Source of the DNA: Limivivens faecihominis
GTDB taxonomy: Bacteria > Bacillota > Clostridia > Lachnospirales > Lachnospiraceae
Assembly (NCBI RefSeq): GCF_020686945.1
Contig: NZ_JAJEPR010000002.1
Location: forward strand, 1-64,000
Length of the DNA stretch: 64,000 nucleotides
Reading direction: 5' to 3'
The notes under the pieces were generated by a model. The model searched no databases and was not told the origin of the DNA. It saw nothing but the letters and a program-made list of their open reading frames with translations. Each line of letters opens with the position of its first letter. The stretch's first letter is position 1. The position numbers were made by a program, and so were the translations under genes. Shown in pieces: positions 59,176-64,000 of this stretch.

Positions 59176-60993
59176 ATGAATGATCGCACAGCAGAAAAAG
59201 AACGGGAGATCCAGAAAGAGCAGAAGCCGTCTTTTCATCATTTGCTTCGCCTGTTTCTCTATGTTTTTCGCGCAACAAAAGGGATCAGCTGCATCTATCT
59301 GGGACTTTTTGTTCTGCTTTCTTTCTTAAGACCGCTCATTGCGGAAATCTGGGGACGGTATATTTCCGTGGTGGAAAATGCCGGGAACCGTGTGACAGAA
59401 GCGGCGCTCATGCTCGTGCTTTACTGGGGAATCTCTTTTGCAGCGGACCTTCTGGAGAGCTATCTTGCGCCGGAAGGTGGCGGAGATTTCGAGCAGCTGG
59501 ATATGATTCAGGCCAATCGGCAGCAGGAGCTTTTCAAGGTACATCTGCTGAAAAAAGTCAATTCTGTTTCGCCAGAGTATTTAGAGGCGCCTGTGATGAA
59601 AGACCGGATGCGCCAGGTCTTTGATTTTGCCGGGGACAGCTGGAACGGAATCAACCGGAAAGTGATGATCAGCGGTTATGTGGTGGTCGCAAAGGTGATT
59701 TCTGTGCTGACGATTGCGGCTGCGCTCTATCTTTATCATCCCTTGCTGAGCATTCTTGTGCTTCTGGCGCCTCTTCCGACCCTTTACAGCGTTTCTCTGG
59801 GGGAAAAGCTGCAGTTTCGCTTTGTGAAAGAGAGTACGGAGCTTCAGCGGGAAACCGAATATTTTGAGGAGCTTCTGCTTTCTCCGGCGGAAAAAGAGAT
59901 CAAAACACTGGGGCTTCATGATTTCTTTTACGGAAAATGGAAAGAGCGGGCGGATGCCTATGTGATTCGCCAGAAAAAACTGATTCGGAACCGTGCGTTA
60001 TTACAGATCGTAAATTCTCTTTTTTACAATCTGGCCCATGTGGGCGGTATGGTTCTGGCAATTCTTCTGCTGGCCCAGGGAAAGCTTTCTCTGGGAGCCA
60101 TGAGCGCGGTTTTTGCGATGACCGGGACGCTGATTACGGATTCTGCCCAGCTGATCCGGGCCTTTGGAAGCTTTCAGGCACAGAAAAACCGGGCGGCGCA
60201 GTTTTTTGACCTGATGGATCTTAAGGAGGATGCTTCCCGGGAACCGGAGAAAGTGTTGCTCCATAGGGCAGAGGCAAAAGGTGTGAAATACCGCTATCCG
60301 TTGACGGGACGATATACGCTGAAGGGTGTGGATTTTACCCTGCATCCTGGCGAGAAGGTGGCCTTTGTCGGAGAAAACGGCGCAGGAAAATCAACCTTTG
60401 TAAAGCTTCTCACGGGTATGCTGAGTCCGTCTGAGGGAAGGCTTCTTCTGAATGGGAAACGGATGGAAGATCTCCATCCGGAGTCTCATTTTGACGCCCA
60501 GAGCGTGGTTGTCCAGGACCCGACGCATTATGAAACGTTTACGCTCTATGAAAACGTATTCCTTGGAGAAACACATCGCCCGTATGAGGAAAAGACTGTG
60601 CAGAAGGCCCTTGCTTTTTCGGGACTTGCGAGCCTGGAAAACAGACTTCTGGGAAAATATGTGGGAGGAACGGATCTCTCCGGAGGCCAGTGGCAGAAGC
60701 TCGCGATCGCCCGGGCCGCCTACCGGAACCGCGATCTGATCGTTCTGGACGAGCCCACCAGCAATCTGGATCCTCTGGCAGAAACCGAAATTTTCAAGAA
60801 ATACAATTCCCTGGCAAAGGATAAAACCGTCATCTACGTCACTCACCGGATCTCTGTCGCCAAGCTTGCAGACCGGATCATCGTCTTTAAAAACGGAAAA
60901 ATAGAAGAGGATGGCACTTTCGACGAACTGATGAAACTGAAAGGGGAGTTCGCCCGGCTCTATGAGGTGCAGTCCCAGTGGTATGACAGGTGA
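59176..60993 (+). CDS. ABC exporter, fused membrane and ATPase domains (fourth of four)
   Basis: A 605-aa half-transporter with a hydrophilic N-terminal extension of about 30 residues (rich in Glu and Lys) before the first span. ATPase: Walker A GENGAGKST, signature LSGGQWQ, Walker B LIVLDEPTSNLDP, H-loop VTHR. Ribosome site AAGGAGGTG before ATG 59176. The interspersed repeat just upstream could have been inserted here and may affect its expression relative to gene three. Confidence 0.9.
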   Translation: MNDRTAEKEREIQKEQKPSFHHLLRLFLYVFRATKGISCIYLGLFVLLSFLRPLIAEIWGRYISVVENAGNRVTEAALMLVLYWGISFAADLLESYLAPEGGGDFEQLDMIQANRQQELFKVHLLKKVNSVSPEYLEAPVMKDRMRQVFDFAGDSWNGINRKVMISGYVVVAKVISVLTIAAALYLYHPLLSILVLLAPLPTLYSVSLGEKLQFRFVKESTELQRETEYFEELLLSPAEKEIKTLGLHDFFYGKWKERADAYVIRQKKLIRNRALLQIVNSLFYNLAHVGGMVLAILLLAQGKLSLGAMSAVFAMTGTLITDSAQLIRAFGSFQAQKNRAAQFFDLMDLKEDASREPEKVLLHRAEAKGVKYRYPLTGRYTLKGVDFTLHPGEKVAFVGENGAGKSTFVKLLTGMLSPSEGRLLLNGKRMEDLHPESHFDAQSVVVQDPTHYETFTLYENVFLGETHRPYEEKTVQKALAFSGLASLENRLLGKYVGGTDLSGGQWQKLAIARAAYRNRDLIVLDEPTSNLDPLAETEIFKKYNSLAKDKTVIYVTHRISVAKLADRIIVFKNGKIEEDGTFDELMKLKGEFARLYEVQSQWYDR

Positions 60994-61114
60994 TAATGTT
61001 CAATAAAAGAGTGTGAAAAACTCAATATTACCTGACAATAGCATGATTTGCTCCAAAAATATAAAGAAAACTCCCCTTTCCCGAAAATGGTATGAAAAAA
61101 ATAAAAAAACAGGC

Positions 61115-61143
61115 TTGACAAGTCGGATATTTAGTGTTAGACT
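61115..61143 (+). promoter_or_regulatory. Promoter of the trpXYZ transcript
   Basis: TTGACA (61115-61120), 17 bp, TAGACT (61138-61143). The stretch 60994-61114 before it shows nothing further that I can support. Confidence 0.78.
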
Positions 61144-61149
61144 TTACCA

Positions 61150-61446
61150 CAACAAAGAGCAAACCGATGAGAAAGAGTAGTAAGCATCTTGGAAGATCAA
61201 AGAGAGCTGCAGATGGTGAGATTGCAGTATGGACTGATTTGCTGAATGGACTTTCGAGGGCGGCCTGAAATGAAGTTACAGAGTAGGAGCAGCCGGGAAC
61301 CGAACCCGTTATCAATCCGGAGCGTATGATAGTGCGTGCGAGAGAGGGCATGTGTGAAAGCACAGCTAAGTTGAGTGGTACCGCGATAATAAGATTTTAT
61401 TACCGCCTCAAATCAGGATGATCTGATCTGAGGCGGTTTTCTTTTT
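61150..61446 (+). ncRNA. T-box riboswitch, tryptophan specifier
   Basis: Fills most of the 569-base gap 60994-61562. Stem I landmarks are AGTAG (about 61167), AGAGAGC (61201-61207), the GGTG loop (about 61215) and a specifier loop GAA-TGG-A with codon UGG at 61247-61249. The T-box core GAGTGGTACCGCGA lies at 61373-61386 and pairs with the NCCA end of uncharged tRNA. The terminator (ACCGCCTCA with TGAGGCGGT, about 61402-61440, then TTTT) is very strong. Uncharged tRNA-Trp should stabilise the antiterminator and turn on the transporter. Confidence 0.93.
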
Positions 61447-61562
61447 ATACAGAAGATCGCTTCCGGCCCTGAGCTCTCTCATTTTCTTTCCGACACCGGT
61501 GTATCTTTGACGAACAGTAAGACATTTACAAAAAAACACAGTATGGAAAAGGAGAATGAAAG

Positions 61563-62561
61563 ATGAGAAGAAAAGTAATGGCAATGGTAATGGCAGCAAT
61601 GACAATGGCAGCAGCAATGGCAGTTCCGGCAATGGCAGACGAGGAGTCCGTGACCATCGGTATCAGCCAGTTCGCAGAGCACGGTTCTCTGGACAACTGC
61701 CGGGAAGGTTTTCTGGAAGGTTTAAAAGAAGCAGGTTATGAGGAGGGCAAAAACCTCACGATTGAATATCAGAACGCTCAGGCAGACACCGGAAATGCAG
61801 CGACCATCGCTGACAGCTTCGTAAATAAGAAAGTGGATCTGATCTGTGCAATCGCAACACCGAGTGCCATGAGTGCTTACAACAGTGCTATGGATGCAGA
61901 CATTCCCGTGATCTACACCGCAGTATCCGATCCGGCCGGCGCAGGCCTTGTCAATGAAGACGGAACCAATGTGGGAAATATCACCGGTACCTCCGACAAA
62001 CTGCCGGTAACAGAGCAGATGGCTCTGATCCGTGAGCTGATGCCGGATGCAAAGAAGATCGGTATCCTTTACACCACCAGCGAAGCAAACTCCGTCAGCA
62101 CGATTCAGGAGTACAAGGACCATGCAGAAGAGTACGGTTTTGAGATCGTAGATACCGGTATCAACACCATCGCCGATGTGGAAATGGCAGCCAAAGATCT
62201 GGCTTCCAAGGTAGACTGCATCTCCAACCTGACAGACAACACCGTTGTTTCCGCTCTTCAGACTGTCCTGGCAGCAGCAAACGACGCGAAGATCCCGGTA
62301 TTCGGTTCTGAGGTAGAGCAGGTGAAAAACGGCTGTGTGGCAGCTGTCGGCATCGACTATGTAGCTCTTGGAAAACAGACCGGCGAGATGGCAGCCAAAG
62401 TCCTGAAGGGCGAGGCAACCGCAGCAGAGACTCCCTTTGAGATCTGCGAGGGCGGCAATGTTTATGTAAACACCGAGGCAGCAGGCAACATCGATTTCAC
62501 AATTTCTGATGATGTTCTGGGTGAAGCAGCAGAGATTTACGAGACCATCACAGTAGAGTAA
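61563..62561 (+). CDS. trpX: Tryptophan ABC transporter substrate-binding protein
   Basis: A 332-aa binding protein of the ABC_sub_bind (DUF534) family. It has a signal peptide (MRRKVMAMVMAAMTMAAAMA, cleaved after about residue 25) without a lipobox, and the paired-lobe fold with GISQFAEHGSLDNCREGFLEGL, NPIVTAVSDPAGAGL-type sequence (VIYTAVSDPAGAGLV) and GIDYVALGKQTGEMAAKVLKG. The Trp T-box upstream identifies the ligand as tryptophan; the family alone would not. Ribosome site AAAAGGAGAATG before ATG 61563. Confidence 0.93.
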   Translation: MRRKVMAMVMAAMTMAAAMAVPAMADEESVTIGISQFAEHGSLDNCREGFLEGLKEAGYEEGKNLTIEYQNAQADTGNAATIADSFVNKKVDLICAIATPSAMSAYNSAMDADIPVIYTAVSDPAGAGLVNEDGTNVGNITGTSDKLPVTEQMALIRELMPDAKKIGILYTTSEANSVSTIQEYKDHAEEYGFEIVDTGINTIADVEMAAKDLASKVDCISNLTDNTVVSALQTVLAAANDAKIPVFGSEVEQVKNGCVAAVGIDYVALGKQTGEMAAKVLKGEATAAETPFEICEGGNVYVNTEAAGNIDFTISDDVLGEAAEIYETITVE

Positions 62562-62591
62562 AGACAAAAGAATTGGAGAGGTTCAAGCATT

Positions 62592-63473
62592 ATGACACTT
62601 TTGATCAGTGTACTGGAGCAGGGAATGATTTACGCCATCATGGCCCTGGGAATTTATATCACCTATAAGATTTTGGATTTTCCGGATCTGACGGTGGACG
62701 GCAGTTTCCCGATGGGAGCAGCCATTGCGGCGGTACTTATCAGTAAGGATTTCAATCCGGTGCTGACACTGCCGATCTGCTTCCTGGTAGGAGCAGTGGT
62801 GGGAACCCTTACCGGTCTCATTCATGTAAAGCTGAAGGTCAGAGATCTTCTTTCCGGAATCATCATGATGACGGCTCTTTACACCGTAAACTTAAGGATC
62901 GCGGGAAGAGCAAACCTTCCTATATATAATAAGGTTACGATCTTTGAAAATGATCTGGTCAAAAGTATGCCGGAAGCCATTCTTCCTTTTAAAAATGTAG
63001 TGGTGATCGTCATTATCACCTTCGCCTGCAAATACATCCTTGACTGGTATCTGGAGACGAAAGCGGGCATGCTTCTTCGGGCAGTAGGAGACAACGACAA
63101 GATCATCACTTCCCTGAGTGTGGATAAGGGCAAGGTAAAGATCATCGGTCTTGCCATTGCCAACGGTCTGGTATCCCTGAGCGGCTGCATTTTCGCACAG
63201 GAACAGCGCTTCTTCGATGTTTCCATGGGAACAGGAACCATGGTCATCGGTCTTGCCAGCGTTATCATCGGTACAAGTCTTTTCAGAAGGATTACTTTCC
63301 TTCGGGTGACAACCAGTGTCGTGATTGGTTCTGTGATTTACAAAGCCTGCGTGGCCCTGGCCATCAACCTGGGCTTTGCCTCCACAGATCTCAAATTTAT
63401 TACCGCAGCCCTGTTCCTGATTATTCTGGTTCTGGGAATGGAGCGAAAGAAGAAGGTGAATATCCATGCTTGA
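62592..63473 (+). CDS. trpY: Tryptophan ABC transporter permease
   Basis: A 293-aa branched-chain-type permease with about eight membrane spans. KILDFPDLTVDGSFPMGAA near the start and IGTSLFRRITFLRVT near the end are typical of TrpY. It starts 31 bases after trpX (GGAGAGG ribosome site) and overlaps trpZ by eight bases. Belongs to the Trp T-box regulon by position. Confidence 0.92.
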   Translation: MTLLISVLEQGMIYAIMALGIYITYKILDFPDLTVDGSFPMGAAIAAVLISKDFNPVLTLPICFLVGAVVGTLTGLIHVKLKVRDLLSGIIMMTALYTVNLRIAGRANLPIYNKVTIFENDLVKSMPEAILPFKNVVVIVIITFACKYILDWYLETKAGMLLRAVGDNDKIITSLSVDKGKVKIIGLAIANGLVSLSGCIFAQEQRFFDVSMGTGTMVIGLASVIIGTSLFRRITFLRVTTSVVIGSVIYKACVALAINLGFASTDLKFITAALFLIILVLGMERKKKVNIHA

Positions 63474-64000
63474 GATGAAACACATTTATAAATATTACAA
63501 TCCGGGTACGGTCAATGAAATGTGTCTATTTCAGGATCTGAACCTGACTGTGGAGGATGGCGAATTTGTAGCCATTGTAGGAAGTAACGGTTCCGGAAAG
63601 ACCTCTCTTTTAAATCTGATCTGCGGAAGTATCCCTGTGGATTCCGGAAGTATTACCATCAACGGAGAAAATATCACCGGACAGAAAGAGTACCGGAGAA
63701 TGAGCAAGATCGGCCGTGTTTTTCAGAATCCTGCGATGGGAACCTGTCCCAGCATGACGATCCTGGAAAATCTGGCTCTGGCAGACAACAAGGGCAAACG
63801 CTACGGCCTGGGACTCGGTGTTCAGAAGAAACGGGAAGAGCATTACAAAGAGATGCTCCGGCCGCTGAACCTGGGACTGGAGGACAAGCTCCATGTGAAG
63901 GTCGGTTCTCTTTCCGGTGGTCAGAGGCAGGCCATGTCCCTCTTCATGTCCACGATGACACCGATTGATTTCCTGATCCTGGATGAGCACACGGCGGCTC
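63466..64000 (+). CDS. trpZ: Tryptophan ABC transporter ATP-binding protein (cut by window edge)
   Basis: The first 178 codons of an ABC ATPase. Visible motifs: Walker A GSNGSGKTS, Q-loop VFQNPAMGT, signature LSGGQRQ and Walker B FLILDEHTAA, where His follows Glu as in TrpZ-type proteins. The C-terminal 80 or so residues lie beyond the window. Start ATG 63466 is inside the end of trpY, so the two are translationally coupled. Confidence 0.93.
   Translation, partial: MLEMKHIYKYYNPGTVNEMCLFQDLNLTVEDGEFVAIVGSNGSGKTSLLNLICGSIPVDSGSITINGENITGQKEYRRMSKIGRVFQNPAMGTCPSMTILENLALADNKGKRYGLGLGVQKKREEHYKEMLRPLNLGLEDKLHVKVGSLSGGQRQAMSLFMSTMTPIDFLILDEHTAA

Noticed and set aside
53727..60993. Lantibiotic or other RiPP biosynthesis cluster
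   Set aside because: No C39 peptidase domain, LanM/LanB/radical-SAM enzyme or leader-peptide family is visible beside the exporters; only the unclassified 51-aa peptide is present.

Overview
The window looks like the chromosome of a spore-forming, strictly anaerobic Firmicute of the Lachnospiraceae (Clostridium cluster XIVa). The evidence is the gene set and order: recA-recX-rny, a SpoIIM-like gene next to xerD, an rnfCDGEAB operon, a sodium-pump decarboxylase operon, a NifU-like/GGGtGRT pair, a Trp T-box ahead of trpXYZ, GGAGG-type ribosome sites, and many sigma-A promoters and intrinsic terminators. I cannot fix the genus from sequence alone.

Layout. 0.1-5.2 kb: recA, recX, rny, spoIIM-like, xerD. 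5.2-13.4 kb: a siroheme/cobamide-type precorrin-2 dehydrogenase (minus strand), then a sugar locus with an AraC regulator, a binding protein, two permeases and a GH2 beta-galactosidase. 13.4-21.2 kb: DAHP synthase, a membrane MutS-like ATPase, RNase HI, tyrS, alaS and rpsU (S21, 58 aa). 21.2-26 kb: two DacF-type D,D-carboxypeptidases flanking a metallophosphoesterase and scpAB. 26-31.4 kb: a five-gene biotin-dependent operon combining a CoA-type carboxyltransferase, a delta-like subunit, a biotin carrier, a beta pump subunit and a pyruvate/oxaloacetate carboxyltransferase. 31.5-36.8 kb: small membrane proteins, a SIS protein, a BaiN/HI0933 flavoprotein, cmk, ispH and a four-domain S1 protein. 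37-45.5 kb: a YprB-like nuclease (minus), the Rnf complex, a MATE and an EamA transporter. 45.5-47.5 kb: the NifU-like scaffold and GGGtGRT protein behind a structured leader.

The most interesting part begins at 47.5 kb. A 31-aa membrane peptide has its Shine-Dalgarno locked in a hairpin. It is transcribed towards a convergent short antisense RNA with its own strong promoter; the two share a bidirectional terminator, and two split direct repeats give the antisense RNA complementarity to the peptide mRNA. This is the architecture of the Fst/par type I toxin-antitoxin of plasmid pAD1, here on a clostridial chromosome with a divergent peptide.

47.9-50.5 kb holds an AEC transporter, its LysR-type neighbour and a hotdog thioesterase. 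From 50.5 to 61 kb there is a candidate peptide-signalling island: a 616-aa regulator with two XRE-type helix-turn-helix segments, an opposing 51-aa secreted-peptide-like gene, a long palindrome over the peptide promoter, decayed gene fragments, a 23-bp tandem repeat and four consecutive fused ABC exporters. The window ends with a Trp (UGG) T-box controlling a tryptophan ABC transporter (trpX, trpY, and trpZ cut by the window edge).
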